Positions 1 to 10,837 of a stretch of DNA of 32,500 nucleotides are shown here, piece after piece (positions within the stretch are counted from its first letter, which is position 1; each line of letters begins with the position of its first letter). The notes under the pieces are model-generated. The model saw only the letters and a list, made by a program, of their open reading frames with translations, was not told the DNA's origin and ran no database searches. The stretch comes from Chromera velia (Eukaryota; Sar; Chromeraceae): assembly GCA_018398765.1 (NCBI GenBank), contig JAHBMJ010000547.1, positions 2,501 through 35,000 on the forward strand, given 5' to 3'. A program made the position numbers and the translations under genes.

Positions 1-420
1 CTTCTATTATCGCTCTTTCCTAACCTTATTGTCAGCCTATAGTTTTTTTGACTGCCTGTGCTCTTTCCCACCCCGTCTCTCTCAACCCTTTCTGAATGCA
101 TGGATGTGTGAATGTGTACTGTCATCTGTCTGTGCCCACATTGGAAGGTGTCGAGTGAAGAGCGATGCATAGCGGCTTTTGCTTTGAAGTCTTTGCATCA
201 TTCCATTGAAGTGACATACGAGCGGGGGCTCTTTGTTTGGCGTTTCATCCATTCCAATAAATTTTAAATTTAATCATGCGGTCCCTTGCATCAATTCAAT
301 TCCTGCAGAACCGGGTGCTTCCTCACTATTAGCTACATCGCCTCCCCCCCACGAGAGTCTGTAGGGATGGACTGCATATCAACAGATGACCGGAAAGCAA
401 AGACAAGGCTGGCTGAGAAC
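1..420. other. No gene seen; AT-rich flank
   Basis: No convincing coding exon or RNA gene on either strand. An AATAAA at 256-261 in an AT-rich context could be the polyadenylation signal of a plus-strand gene lying to the left, but nothing else supports it. Confidence 0.4.
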
Positions 421-850
421 AGACACTGTAAGTCTCCAGTGTCTGTCTCTCTATGTGAAAAATAAAAAAAAAAAAAGAACATCTAGTGTGTCCATGTGAA
501 AATAAAAGAAAAGAAGAAAATGAAAAAAAAAAAAAAAGAAGAAACCTGTACAACCTTTCTGCGTGAAAGCAGAAGAAAAGAGGAAAAAATGAGAATATCT
601 AGTGTCTGTCTGTCTGTCTGTCTGTCTATCTGTCTTGTGAAAGAAAAAGAAGAAAAAAAGAAATAACGGAAAAAGAAGAACAGACTGTCTATCTATCTGT
701 CTCTTTTGTGAAAGAAAAAGAAAAAAGAAGAACATAGTCTGTCTGTCTGTGTGTTTTGGGAAGGAAAAAGAAGAAAAAACAAAAAAAGAATAACACAGAG
801 TCTGTCTTTCTTACTGCCTCTCTGAAGAAGAAGAAAACAAAGTCAGTGTA
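421..850. repeat. Degenerate A-rich / GTCT minisatellite
   Basis: Loose repeats of roughly 50-80 bases, each pairing a GTCTGTCTGT-type stretch with a purine run (GAAAGAAAAAGAAGAA-like). The core GTCTGTCTGTCTGTCT is near 605-625. Open frames here on both strands are rich in Phe, Lys and Ser and are explained by the repeat. Confidence 0.7.
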
Positions 851-924
851 TCATTTTATAGCTTTCTTGAAGTTGAATGTCCGTCTTTTTTCTGTTTTTA
901 TCCCTGGTGTTGCAAATGCATTGA

Positions 925-2038
925 ATGAGGTCGTTCAAAGTTCATGCTTCGACTGGCCGTTCACCGAACTATTCTTTGTTTGGCAAGAGGTCGGGTGTCC
1001 CTCCTGTTGCTGCGGGGGATGTTGTTCGCTGGGCAGACCCTTCCCACCGGCAGAATTTTGTTGCTGGTGGGCCGTTCGAAAAGAGCGAGCGTACTCTGTT
1101 CGGGGGGGTTATTAGCCCACAGTCTGTCTCTGTCTTGCTTCGGCGGGGGGGACAGTGGAGAGCTCTGCATGTGCATCCGATGCACATTCAGTTGGAGTCG
1201 TGGCTAGGGGTCGAGCGAATTAACTTTGATGAAGACGGCAGGAGCGACGTAGTTGCGGAGAGGGAGAGTGATTCCATTATTGGAAGAGGTTCGGTTTGGG
1301 TTGGTTGGGGGGAGGAGGACAATTGATCAGATATGGAAACTGAAATCAGGGGTGATCCTTCCGATGACAGCGTTGCAGAGCCAAGCGATCGCCTTCCCCC
1401 GTCACCTGGTGGCGTTCGTGCCCCACCCCTCCGAGGTGTTCTGGCTCGTTGGTCAGTGGGTGCTCTGTTTTCTGGACAGGTTGTGAGGGAAGGGGCAAAG
1501 CAGACGTATAACATTACTGCTGCTCGGTTGAGAGAGGGGGATAATGGTGTGTTCCTTCCTGTTGACCTTGAAAAGGTGAAACAGAAAGACATTGTGGAAA
1601 GATTTGAGATCTCTCCTGATGGTTGTCTTCCCCAGTCTGTTCTCGACAGCCGAGCAGGCCCCTCTATCTCCTAATTCCTCAGACCCTCCTGTCCCTCCTG
1701 TCCTTGACAGTGAGATCCCTGTGGACGTCGATGTCGTTGCTGAGCAAACCGTAGAGGAAGCTGCGACTGCCGAGTTTGTTAGGTGGTCTGAGATGTCAAA
1801 GAGTCAGAAGGAGAGACATGTGAGGGAGAGAAGGAAGAGAAGGAGAGAGTTGAAGGAAGCCTGCATTGCAAAAGCGTTTGACAGCCATTTGGAGATCGCA
1901 TGTGCAATGATGAAGGCTGAGAAGGCGCGAAAGCTGTTGGAAAGAGAGAATGATGCGAAAGGTCACATCATTGTCACTGAAGAAGAGGTAGCTCAGGGCT
2001 TGTTCAAAGAGTCCGATCGGAAAGAGCTTGCCAAGTGA
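925..2038 (+). pseudogene. Copia polyprotein, probable integrase C-terminus and linker
   Basis: Three overlapping open frames (925-1326, 1333-1674, 1592-2038) precede the RT domain. The first has a stretch beginning SPNYSLFGKRSGVPP that resembles the segment after the copia integrase core (a P-x-x-LFGK-like motif), then GGQWRALHV. The third is Lys/Arg/Glu-rich and ends in FKESDRKELAK, which fits the acidic/basic linker just before copia RT. No catalytic DDE triad is visible in the window. Assignment depends mainly on position. The frame changes show it is not translated as one protein. Confidence 0.45.
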
Positions 2039-2111
2039 TGTTTGTGCTCTGTGTTTGATCTCTCCTCTCAGACGTTGCAGACTGAGCAGGGAGTGAATTA
2101 AAGCTGTCTCT

Positions 2112-3508
2112 CTCCGTTGGGTTCGAACGTGGAAGCTGAAAGACGGAAAGCGAGTTGCCAAGTCCCATCTTGTGGCAAGGGGGTTTCAGGACTCGCATGA
2201 TTGAGGAATATTGGAGACTTACTCTGGTACAGCAGACCCTAGCCTCGCCAGAGTTGCGTTTCTGTGGGTAGTCTCTCGCGGACTGCAGGCCGTCAAAATG
2301 GATGTCTCGACGGCATTTCTCCAGGCCCCCATAAAGGACGCTGTGTGGCTGTATCTCCCTTCGGAGAATCCGACCTCCCTGTGGAGGTCTATCCAGGACT
2401 CTGTACGGGTGTGTTCGTTCGCATCCAAAAAGCTGTGTACGGCCTGAAGAACGCTCCAAAGGTGTACACCTCCTACTTCAAGAAGAAAGTGCATTCATTG
2501 GGGTGGACTGAGACCTCGAAATCTATTCTGGTCAGAAAAAATTGGAAGGGAGAGCCTGTTGTGTTGCTTGTTATGCATGTCGACGATCTTTTTCTGTTTT
2601 CTTCTTCTGTTGATGAAGATGTCAAAGGAATTCAGAGGTTGTTCGATATTGATAAGCCAGAAAGAATGGACAATGGAGAGTTACATCTGTACGTTGGCAT
2701 GTCCATTCATATGGCATTGCGTCCAGGTGAGATGTTACTCGATCAGTCAAGTTATATTCAAGGGATGTCTAAGGGTGTGAGTGAGAAAGCAAGAAAGCCG
2801 TTGACAGAGAAGGACCTTTTGCTGCCTGAGGAGAAGGATGTGGATCTGTCTCTGCAGGCTGAACAGCAGAAGAATGTTGGTTGTTTGGGATGGGCGGTTA
2901 AGACCCAACCCTCTCTGTCCTTTCTCTTTTCTCACCTATCTTGCTCGAACTCTCATCCATCCCGTTCGTCTGTTCTTGCGAGTGAAAAGGCTCTCTGGCA
3001 TGCCAGAGAGACTGCTCGTCCACTGCGTCTCTCTTCTATCTCTTCTGTCCCCTGTCTGTTAGTTTGGGGGGATGCGAGTTATGAGTTAGCAAAGAAGGAA
3101 GGGAGGTTGGGAATCGAGATGCAGTTGGTGGATGAAAGTGAGATCGCGAATCTTGAGAAGATAAGCGAGGACAACACCGTGTTTTGGCTCAGCAAAAAGC
3201 TGGCAAGAAAGCTGGGGTCAACGACTTCAGTTGAGTTGCTTGCCATGCGTGATGCAGTCAAGTCCTCTTGGTCGATCGCTCACTTAGTCAGAAAGTTGTG
3301 GGGAAAGATGCCTCCTGTTGTTGTTGTGACTGACTCGCAGCCATTGATGTTTCAGTTGAGTAGCAAGCAGTCTAAGAGCGAGCCTCGCATACCGGGTGAG
3401 TTGGAGTATGTGTTGGAGAACCTTGCGGAGTTGGAGGCGAAGGTGAAGTGGGTTCAGTCAGGTTCCATGCATGCAGACGGACAGACGAAGTTCCTTCGTT
3501 GTAGTTGA
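2112..3508 (+). pseudogene. Copia reverse transcriptase / RNase H (broken)
   Basis: The RT (RVT_2) begins in the frame of 2112 with a [21 protein letters not shown] motif, reaches a TGA at 2202-2204, resumes in the same frame (LETYSGTADP) through motif A (MDVSTAFLQAP, near 2298), and shifts frame near 2380-2410 to IQKAVYGLKNAP. The catalytic box is HVDD (2576-2587) instead of the usual YVDD, with both aspartates kept. The RNase H part keeps the acidic set: WGDAS, SVELLAM, VTDSQ and HADGQTKF. Because these residues survive despite two lesions, the copy looks fairly young. It ends at the stop closing 3508. Confidence 0.85.
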
Positions 3509-3573
3509 GTGTTTCTGAGTTTCTTCTCTTTCAGTGTGTCTTCCCTGCTCACGTTCACAGTTCAGATAGGGGG

Positions 3574-4044
3574 TGATCTGTGAGAGAGAGTGCATGCGGG
3601 GCGGCGTGTCGAGGCGCGCTGGGCGGGCCACGCGGACCTTTAGTGGGCCAAGGCCTGCATGCGTGCAGCAATGCATCATTCTTTCAAATTGTTCAGACTC
3701 GAATTGAGTGCATCCGCCAGGGATACTTGAGTCGGGCTTGAATGTGAGCTTGTGTGATTGAAGGAAACTATGAGTGCGATCAGTCTGTCAGTGGTTGAAA
3801 GTGATAGGATGGCAGTTCAATCAGTCAGACACACACTGGTGCGGTTTCTCATGTTGAAGCAATGACGTAATCGCTATCAATACACTGCCGTCTCCAGTAA
3901 ACATCTTGACTGTTGCTAGAAGATGGAGTCGAGAAGACTGAAGAACTTTGCTGTCTGGTAGGTTCAGACTTTCCTATTTGTTCTGTTCTGTTCAAGTCTA
4001 TGTACTTGGCCGTTCTCTAGCTAAGTATATAGCGTACCGTCACA
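3574..4044 (+). repeat. Possible 3' LTR of the copia element
   Basis: Starts TGATCTGTGAG directly after the purine tract and could end at ...CCGTCACA, giving a TG...CA segment of about 471 bases, a normal copia LTR size. It lies 65 bases after the pol stop. The boundaries are guesses because no second LTR is present to align. Confidence 0.35.
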
Positions 4045-4564
4045 TTTTGTTACTAAAAAGATGAGAAGCGGAAAAGTGTGAGATACCCTGGGCGGCTGAT
4101 TTCTCTGCTGACCAGTTACCTAGTCCAACAAAGTAGGGAAGCAAGAAGCAACATTAATTCTCTATCTGTGGGAGGAATGAAAAAGGGGCATACGGGCATA
4201 TGAAGAAAGCAACAGTGTATAGAAGCTCTGTCACCCACAGGCTCTCAGTCTCTTTCTCTTCCCTTGTTTGCTTCATGCACTGTAAATTCCTGTCCATGCA
4301 GCCCCCCCCCATACACAGAAGGTCGTCTACGATCCTTTCGCTCATGGGAGACGGATTATGGACACATGAAGACTCAGTCAGTGTACGGATATCAGGAGAG
4401 CAAAGATGGGGAGGCGGAACAGATAAATGAATGGGTCGAGGGAAGTAAAAAATGTTTTGCTCCTTTCTTTCTTTATAGCCTTTTTCTACTCGTAGCCAGA
4501 CTCCTCTTTCTCTTTCCTAGTTCAGAACCATTATGTGTGTGTCTGTGTGCGTACGTACGTGTGT

Positions 4565-4601
<37 letters not shown>

Positions 4602-4960
4602 ATGAAGTGCAGTGGGTACCACTTCACCCGTTATTGCTCCAGGCGCTGCCAGAAGAAGTACTGAAGGGCGGCGCATCAAAGACTCTGTCCGGTGCTGCAA
4701 TCCACTCTGCACCTGACTGACTGACTGATTGACTGACTGTTTCTTTTTGGCATGCATAAAGCTATGTGAATAATTTTGAATTTGAATGATATTGTGTTCT
4801 TTTGTGTAATTCATCATTCTTAGGATTCATCATCCATTATAATTTGGTATTTGATTTATATGATTTAGTTGAACCTATGCCAGAGAGTCTGTTGCAGTCC
4901 TCCGCAGGCTTCCGTACGCTTTTTAGGGCTCTCACAGGGGGGGATATAGATAAAACCTAA
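4045..4960. repeat. Gene-free stretch with GT microsatellite
   Basis: No coding exon recognised. A (GT)n tract with GTAC and GTAT interruptions spans about 4532-4603. A (CTGA)n run occurs at about 4712-4738 after a GC-rich stretch and could be the short-repeat tail of another retroelement insertion, but this is unproven. Confidence 0.4.
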
Positions 4961-5281
4961 CCGGAACGGCTGTGCGATAAATGTTTATCCCCCTCATGTG
5001 TGATTAAAGATGAGGTTCATGTTCTGACGGAATGTAAGGACACAGAAAGGGAACGGAATAGGCTGAAAGAACTGTACGAAATTGCGAAGCAGAAAGCACC
5101 CATTGACATAAGAATACAGATCGCACAACGCGTTGCAGGTGCAATCGGGAGGGGCACTTCTGATAATGAGAAAAAAATGAAGGATATGGTGTTGCTGTTG
5201 TGCACAATTCTGCCTAGAAGCGGTTCCAAAGCTATAGCCGACTGTCTCAAGAAGGTCCATTCTGTCGATAAGGCAAGTTGA
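4961..5281 (+). pseudogene. C-terminal end of a non-LTR retrotransposon (LINE) ORF
   Basis: The open frame follows a TAA at 4958 and reads PERLCDKCLSPSC then IKDEVHVLTECKD. This C-x2-C...H-x4-C arrangement with DE-[VH]-H-[VF]-L-x-EC is the hallmark of the zinc-knuckle tail of LINE reverse transcriptases. About 85 further residues follow, basic and helical, to a TGA ending at 5281. The RT core is absent, which fits the 5' truncation typical of target-primed reverse transcription. I cannot assign the clade (L2, CR1, RTE and others share such tails). Confidence 0.75.
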
Positions 5282-5426
5282 GGCGAATCGATCCGATTGG
5301 CATGCAGGCTTCCTCATCCCCCCCCCCCATGAATGTGTGTTCTGGGTTGTCCTCAAAGCCTTGCTAGTGGCTTGGGATTTGGCGTCGCTAAATCTAGGAT
5401 TTAACCCTCAATCATCATCATCATCA
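5282..5426 (+). repeat. LINE 3' UTR ending in an ATC repeat
   Basis: After the stop comes a C-rich stretch, then GGCGTCGCTAAATCTAGG, and a CAATCATCATCATCATCAG tail. Short tandem repeats at the 3' end are common for non-LTR elements of several clades and mark the insertion boundary. Confidence 0.6.
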
Positions 5427-5852
5427 GTTGCTTTACTAGCTTTAGAGCTTTAAAATCTTTTACTAGATCTTTTATAGTGTAGGATAAAGAATCTTATATA
5501 GGACATTGTAAGTTGTATTAGGTGTAGCATAGCATAGCATGGCATTGATGTTCCGGGCGCGGTAATGCCAGTGTACTGCAGTGAAAATCAAGTTCCAGTA
5601 CATATAATACAACTTGCCTTAGTTAAAATTGCTAGATAAATTCATAATTAAAAAAATTAGGAGAAGAAAAGAGAAGAAAAATTTGTAGTATCAATTAAAT
5701 TCAATTAAGTTCGCAACCTCGTTCGCAACATTCCCGAAGATCATTCATAGTAGAATCAGCATAATAATTAGATTGTCAGGTCAGGCCGCTACTCACTGGC
5801 AGGCATCAGGCGTTATGTGCACTTTGACAAATTTGCTCATCATCATCATCAG
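5427..5852 (+). repeat. Second ATC-tailed element remnant
   Basis: Some 425 bases of AT-rich non-coding DNA ending in GCTCATCATCATCATCAG (about 5835-5852). The tail is nearly the same as the LINE tail at 5411-5426, suggesting a second, heavily 5'-truncated insertion in the same orientation. A short AGCAT tandem run is at about 5526-5542. Confidence 0.4.
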
Positions 5853-6039
5853 ATCATGTGAGGGGTTATGCCAATATACAAAAACAGGCCCACAATAGGG
5901 TGGACCGTACAGGCAGCAGCTGCGCTCTGGCTACATGATAGCCTACATCCACAACCACCTACAAATTATGGGTTTATGGTAAACGGATCAAATGCAAACA
6001 AGTTCATGAAGCAGAACGCTGCTGGGGCAGTGCTGGCGT

Positions 6040-8040
6040 TTATGGAGGTTTGTAGCTCGTCTCCAGCCGCAGTTTGCAGATGTTCGTCAATACCGGGACC
6101 TCCTTCTTTAGAAAAAAGAACGCCTCAGACAGAGCCTGCAGGGATCCATGCAGTGCACGTACGCATGATCCATCGATGAGATTGTCCTGCCTCAAGCGAG
6201 CTTGTGTTCTCTATGTGAAGCAAACAATGCGAATGCAAGAGTGGTCAACGCAAGATAGACTCACTGTACACGGCCTCGATTCATCTGAGCAATGCGTTAC
6301 CTGAAAACAAAAGAATAACTGTAATGATAAGCACACAAACAAAACTGCAGTGCTGGACAGTGGAAATACATGGTTCTGCTGCTCAACCACCATTCTGCAT
6401 GCCGATTTCGGAGACAGTCTGTAGTCTCAACCAGCCAATATGGTCCAAGAGAGAGAAAAAAAGGAAGAGAGTGGAAGAGAGCAAGACAGAGAAGAGAAGA
6501 GAAGAGAAGAGAGGAGAAGACAGGAGAGGAGAGAAGCCAATAGAAGCCAAGAGAAGAGGACAGAGATAGAGGTGCTACGGATTGAGGATGTCTTTGAAAG
6601 CTCTTTTTCTTCTGTTCACGAAGGTTGATATCCATGCTTGCGTCAGTCCAGTTGATCCTCAACCACCTGAGCGAATTAGAAAACGATCTGAAATGTTCCT
6701 ATAGCAGAGCTAGAGACAAAAAAAAAAAAACAAGAACAAAAAAAACAACACTCCCACCTCGTCTCGGGAACCCGGCTGACCAAGAGACTGTCATCCGGGA
6801 GGAAGACCGCAGGGATTCTATTCACTGCCGCGTCGAGAAGTCGCTCATGCCGGAACCCGAACCTGCGTCGTCGCTCATAGAGATATAGTGACAGAGGCAC
6901 ATACACGCACACGCATACGCACGCACAAGGCACACACAAGGCACACACAAGGGACACACAAGACACACACAAGGCACACACGAGGCACACACAAGGCACA
7001 CACGAGGCACACACAAGGCACACACAAGGCACACAGAAGGCACACACAACACACACACAGAAGGCACACACAAGGCACACAGAAGGCACACACAAGGGAC
7101 ACACAAGACACACACAGAAGTCACACACAAGGCACACAGAAGGCACACACAAGGCACACACAAGACACACACAGAAGGCACACAGAAAGACACACACAGA
7201 AGGCACACAGAAAGACACACACAGAAGGCACACACAAGGCACACAGAAGGCACACACAAGACACACACAGAAGGCACACAGAAGGCACACACACACACAC
7301 ACACACACGTGTCCTCGCTCATGCAAGGGGCAAAGCTATGAGAAGATCAGAAACAGGAACAGGTTCGGACACAGAGCCGAAGTGGAGTAAGCACCACAGC
7401 TAGCTGTTGAATACAAGGCGAGCAAGGGCCCCCTAGAGAAAACAAAACAATCTCCAATACATGAATGAATGAATGAATGACTATAGCCGTCGGAGCCTTG
7501 CTCCTGGCAGTCCATGTTCATGCAAGCATACCTGTCTGCCCGTCTGACCTCCCTGTAACCGGCTAGACAGACGGCCTACCTACCGTGCGTATGCCACCAC
7601 GGTCTTGCAGAGGAACTTGCCAGAGACCTGCATGTTCAGGTTCTCAAGCCCTCGCACCAGGGGGGGAACTGCAGCCTCAAACACCTCCTGCAAGGAAGGG
7701 AGGGGGGGGAAGTTGTGAGTGTGCTCACGTTAGTTGATGAAATAAAAAGGCAACGCATGTAAGCGCTTGACTGAAAAAGCAAAGGCTCTCGACTGCCGCT
7801 CATCATCCTCCCGCTGCGGATAGACAGGGAGGGTCAAATACGCACAGGAAATCGACAGAGAAAAGCGGCAGAGCAACTACAGAGAATCAGAAACAAAAGA
7901 AGAAAAAAAAAAAGGGGGAAGAAAGGAGGGAGGGAAGACGGAGAAAGAAAAAATGGCGGATAGAAAGAAAGAAGAAAGGAAGGAAGACAGGAAAGAAGGA
8001 AGGAAAGAAGGAAGAAAGGTGGAAGCAAGAAAGGAAGGAA

Positions 8041-8094
<54 letters not shown>

Positions 8095-8163
8095 AACAGA
8101 GAAAAGGAGACAGAGAGAGAAATAAGTAAAGGGGAGCGAAAGGCAACACACACACACACACAT

Positions 8164-8202
<39 letters not shown>

Positions 8203-9367
8203 AGAAAGAAAGTGGGTGCTGTGTCTCTGTTCTTCACTTCCCCTTCTCCCCCATCTCCCCATCCCCTTTCATGCATGCATGTGTGTGCACGTATCGAGAG
8301 ACTGCATGGGTCACTCGTTCCCCGCCATTCCAAGCTGCCTCTCACACCTACATCCATCTACCTTCTTCTCCCTAAAATCGACACACAAACCCCAACCCTC
8401 CCCGTCCTCTCACACCCACCCAGTTTCTTTCTTTGTGTTTTTCTCAGTCTCCTCACAGTCCCATCAACGTACATACCTGGTGAGGCATGCCAACTTTCGC
8501 AAACGCGCCCACTGCATGCACCCAGGAGACGAAGGCCGTCTCCTCCTCTCGAAGAGCCGCCTGTTCTTCTCGGGACACGAAGCGCCCCCCTCTTGTCCTT
8601 AGTGAGATATTCTGCGAGGAGGAGGCTGACGGACTGCGCAGAGCCGTTCCAGGATCTTGTTTTAGGGCCTCCTCTTGGGCGATCGTTACCAGGCGGTCGC
8701 CCAGCGAACAGAAGAAAGAGGCGTCGTGAACCCCCACTGCAGCATAGGTGAGGAGGAGGATGGAGAGTTCCTGCAGCTGGAAGAGGCCCAGAGAATTCAG
8801 AATCGTCTCCTGGGAACAGACGAACACCTGAGGGTCCCTCAACTTCATCTGCTTGATGTAGTTCAGGACACAGGCAATGTGGATGGGTTCCATCAGGTGC
8901 CGTCTCTGCAGGACAAAGATGGACACCAGTCTCCAGAAGTCGGCGTCGCGAATGCGCGCCCGCATAACGTCCCGACACAATTTGACCACTCTGCTTATGT
9001 GCCACTCTTCAGGTGTACCCTCAGTCTCCTCATACAATGTGGTCGGGTCTCTGTGAACATCTTCTTCAATTGGTCTCACTCCCTCCAATTCTCTTAAGCA
9101 GAATTCTCGGAAGAGACGGACATCTTGCACCACCCGTCGGAGCGTTTTCTCCCCTGCAAAATCAAACTTGAGGGAAACTGGGGAGCACGATGGGGAGGTT
9201 TTCTCATCTACCGAGTGGAGGAGACAGTGCACAGCTCGAGTAGACGGTGCCAGAGTTCTCATGGTGTGGCGATTAGGTAGCCTGAGGGAGACGGGGCACC
9301 TGAAAAGGAGACGCCGATATCCCATGCACCCTTTCAGTGAGACCGATTGCATCCCCACCGAAGACAA
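6040..9367 (-). CDS. Helical-repeat (HPR-like) protein, up to six exons
   Basis: Proposed exons: 9367-8477, 7687-7584, 6862-6758, 6687-6579, 6300-6265, 6210-6040 (TAA at 6042-6040), giving 471 residues. Exons 1-3 are well supported: donors GTATGT and GTAGGT, acceptors TTGCAG and ACGCAG, and codon phases 0 and 2 that match exactly. The join reads GAFAKVGMPHQ|EVFEAAVPP and TVVAYAR|FGFRHERLLD, with no break in the amphipathic helix pairs. Residues about 145-370 are alpha-helical repeats resembling HPR/FASTK-type modules. No RAP domain is seen. The Arg-rich, acid-poor N-terminus (first 40 residues) could be a mitochondrial presequence. Exons 4-6 fit phase but rest on weaker sites (donor GTAGCA, a 54-base intron) and are tentative. 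Likely role: organellar RNA binding, inferred from family. Confidence 0.7.
6480..6565. repeat. GAGAA-rich purine repeat
   Basis: Runs of GAGAAGAGAAGAGAAGAG on the plus strand. It lies inside the proposed fourth intron of the minus-strand helical-repeat gene, where it reads as a pyrimidine tract. Confidence 0.7.
6927..7308. repeat. 11-base minisatellite (AAGGCACACAC)n and CA tail
   Basis: About 33 copies of an 11-base unit, AAGGCACACAC, with variants GAGGCACACAC, AAGGGACACAC and AAGACACACAC, some with an extra AG, running into (CA)n at 7287-7308. It lies wholly in intron 2 (7583-6863) of the minus-strand helical-repeat gene. Because the unit has no stop in any frame and 11 is not a multiple of 3, long Thr/His/Arg-rich (plus) and Cys/Val/Leu-rich (minus) open frames arise; they are artefacts. 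Confidence 0.9.
7905..8205. repeat. Microsatellite cluster: GGAA/GAAA, CA, GA
   Basis: Purine-rich GGAAG/GAAA runs, with perfect (GAAA)n at about 8046-8096, then (CA)n at 8150-8178 and (GA)n at 8178-8201. The block occupies intron 1 (8476-7688) of the minus-strand helical-repeat gene, so the transcript carries CT, TG and TTTC tracts upstream of the acceptor. Confidence 0.9.
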
Positions 9368-9660
9368 TGTGCAGGAGGACTCATCGAGAGTACAGCTTCG
9401 GTTTCAAGTACTGAGGTCCTGGGTTGCGAGTGGACCGAAGAACTGCCAGCGGCATTGAAGAATATTGAAGAGGGGGAGATCAATTAAGGCCGCGTATACG
9501 TCCGAGTCCCGTCTCCGCAGTCGACAGCGTGCATGCATACCGCGGCCGCCGGCACGCGCGCCGCGGGCCTCTGCACGGCCACCTGGACAGCAGACTGCAT
9601 GCAAGGTCTACGTGGAACCGATCGATCAGACCGAGCTAGAGGGTGACAAACCCTACTATT
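9368..9660. other. Upstream region of the helical-repeat gene; no gene seen
   Basis: 5' flank of the minus-strand gene that starts at 9367. It holds a GC-rich stretch (9530-9600) with a GTGCATGCATAC motif at about 9530-9541. No core promoter element can be named with confidence. Confidence 0.35.
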
Positions 9661-10075
9661 AAGACTAATTGAGACACTAGTCAATTCATGAATTGGTGCG
9701 CGAATATGATGGAGCTGGTTTGGAGCTTTGGACCTCTCCAAATTAATTAAATCAGTTTGGATATCCAAACCTAATATGTGGAACACTTTCATTGTGTTTG
9801 ATCTGTAAGTTATTGAGATCTTCTATCCAACACTCTTAGTAAAACTAAACGTGCCGATCATGTTTCTAAGCTTTATTTGATCATATTCTATCTACAAAAA
9901 TTGTTAGAGATGTTTGAGATTTGGAGATCTCCAAAGAATTTGGGAGATGTCCAACATTTTTATACACGATTTTCATGGAGATCTCCATGAATTACTTGGA
10001 GATAATTTCGAGATCTCCAAAAAACAAAATACAACGCAATTTTTAAATTATTTGTGAATTAATTGAAAAGCAGCT
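9660..10075. repeat. AT-rich island with perfect palindromes
   Basis: Composition drops sharply to AT-rich. Perfect inverted repeats: GTTTGGATATCCAAAC (9755-9770), TTTGGAGATCTCCAAA (9920-9935) and TTCATGGAGATCTCCATGAA (9972-9991). A related GAGATCTC core is at 10010-10017, and imperfect relatives sit near 9718-9742. No open frame of note. It could be a non-autonomous transposon or a protein-binding region. Confidence 0.65.
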
Positions 10076-10269
10076 CAAGAACCCCTGTGCAAGACACCAG
10101 CGGAAAAGCCGACGAAGATGCAACGGCTCTGCACAACAACTTGAGGCAGGAAGCTGGACGCCCAGAGGGGGTACACGGCAGGGGGCATTTCTGTCTACCT
10201 GAATGCGAACATGAACACCGGGAAGAGCCCCTGCACACACACATGGACACACACGCACGCAAGCATATG

Positions 10270-10274
10270 TACAG

Positions 10275-10342
<68 letters not shown>

Positions 10343-10379
10343 TATATCTTTCTTCTTCTTCTCCCTCCTTTTCTTCATG
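10270..10379. repeat. CA / GACA microsatellite plus 42-base dispersed repeat
   Basis: (CA)n at 10276-10310 and (GACA)n at 10315-10341 lead into a 42-base segment at 10338-10379 (CAGACTATATCTTTCTTCTT... to ...TCTTCATG). The segment matches 13901-13942 at 40 of 42 positions in the same orientation. Confidence 0.85.
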
Positions 10380-10837
10380 AACACAACAGACAAAAAGAAA
10401 GAAAGAACAAAGACAAAAGAACAGCACCAACAATCAAACAGCGTGGGCAGGGGGCCCGAAAGCTGAGAGTTAAGCGCTCCACCTCCCGACAGACTTTCAC
10501 GTGATCACTGGTTTCACACGCTACTCCTCTGCTGCTTCCACTCAAGACAAGGAAGAGAAACAAATACAGGACAAGAAAACTTAACAAATAAAAAAGGAAA
10601 AAGAAAAAAAGAAAAAAGACAAAAAGAAAACTGCACGTGGGGACCGGCACCGTCATGGTCTTTAGACAGGGGTGGGGGGGTGGGGGGGCGTCCCTGCGGA
10701 GGGGGATTCTTCTGATGCTGTGTCTTCGTATCTTGCGGGAGGACTCTTTCGGCGGTAACGAAACTCTCAAAGTCCCATACCGAAAGAGCGACGGTGCTGG
10801 TGGGGCCGGAAACCTTCTCCAGAACCTCTTCTCTCTC

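Larger units (their letters stand above)
925..4044 (+). mobile_element. Degraded Ty1/copia-type LTR retrotransposon
   Basis: A copia-order polyprotein remnant: possible integrase-to-RT linker (925-2038), reverse transcriptase (2112 to about 2790), RNase H (about 3060-3500), then a purine tract (AGATAGGGGG, 3564-3573) and a possible LTR. Several frame changes and an in-frame stop break it. No matching 5' LTR, primer-binding site, gag or protease can be seen, so this is a 5'-truncated or decayed copy. The superfamily call rests on the RT-then-RNase H order after the linker and on RVT_2-type motifs. A DIRS or Ty3 element is unlikely. Confidence 0.8.

Noticed and set aside
6927-7308. CRISPR-like array
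   Set aside because: Repeats are contiguous without unique spacers, and the window is eukaryotic.
6676-7403. Long Cys/Val (minus) and Thr/His (plus) open frames
   Set aside because: Produced by the 11-base minisatellite, which lacks stops in every frame; the only real coding part is exon 3 of the helical-repeat gene at 6862-6758.
7336-7521. A possible extra minus exon after a TTTTGTTTTCTCTAG acceptor (7437-7395)
   Set aside because: Phase 2 from the previous exon gives a frame that stops without helical-repeat character, while the 6862 acceptor fits phase and protein exactly.
8212-9097. Plus-strand frames opposite the helical-repeat exon
   Set aside because: Antisense shadows; the minus frame carries the helical repeats and spliced partners in phase.
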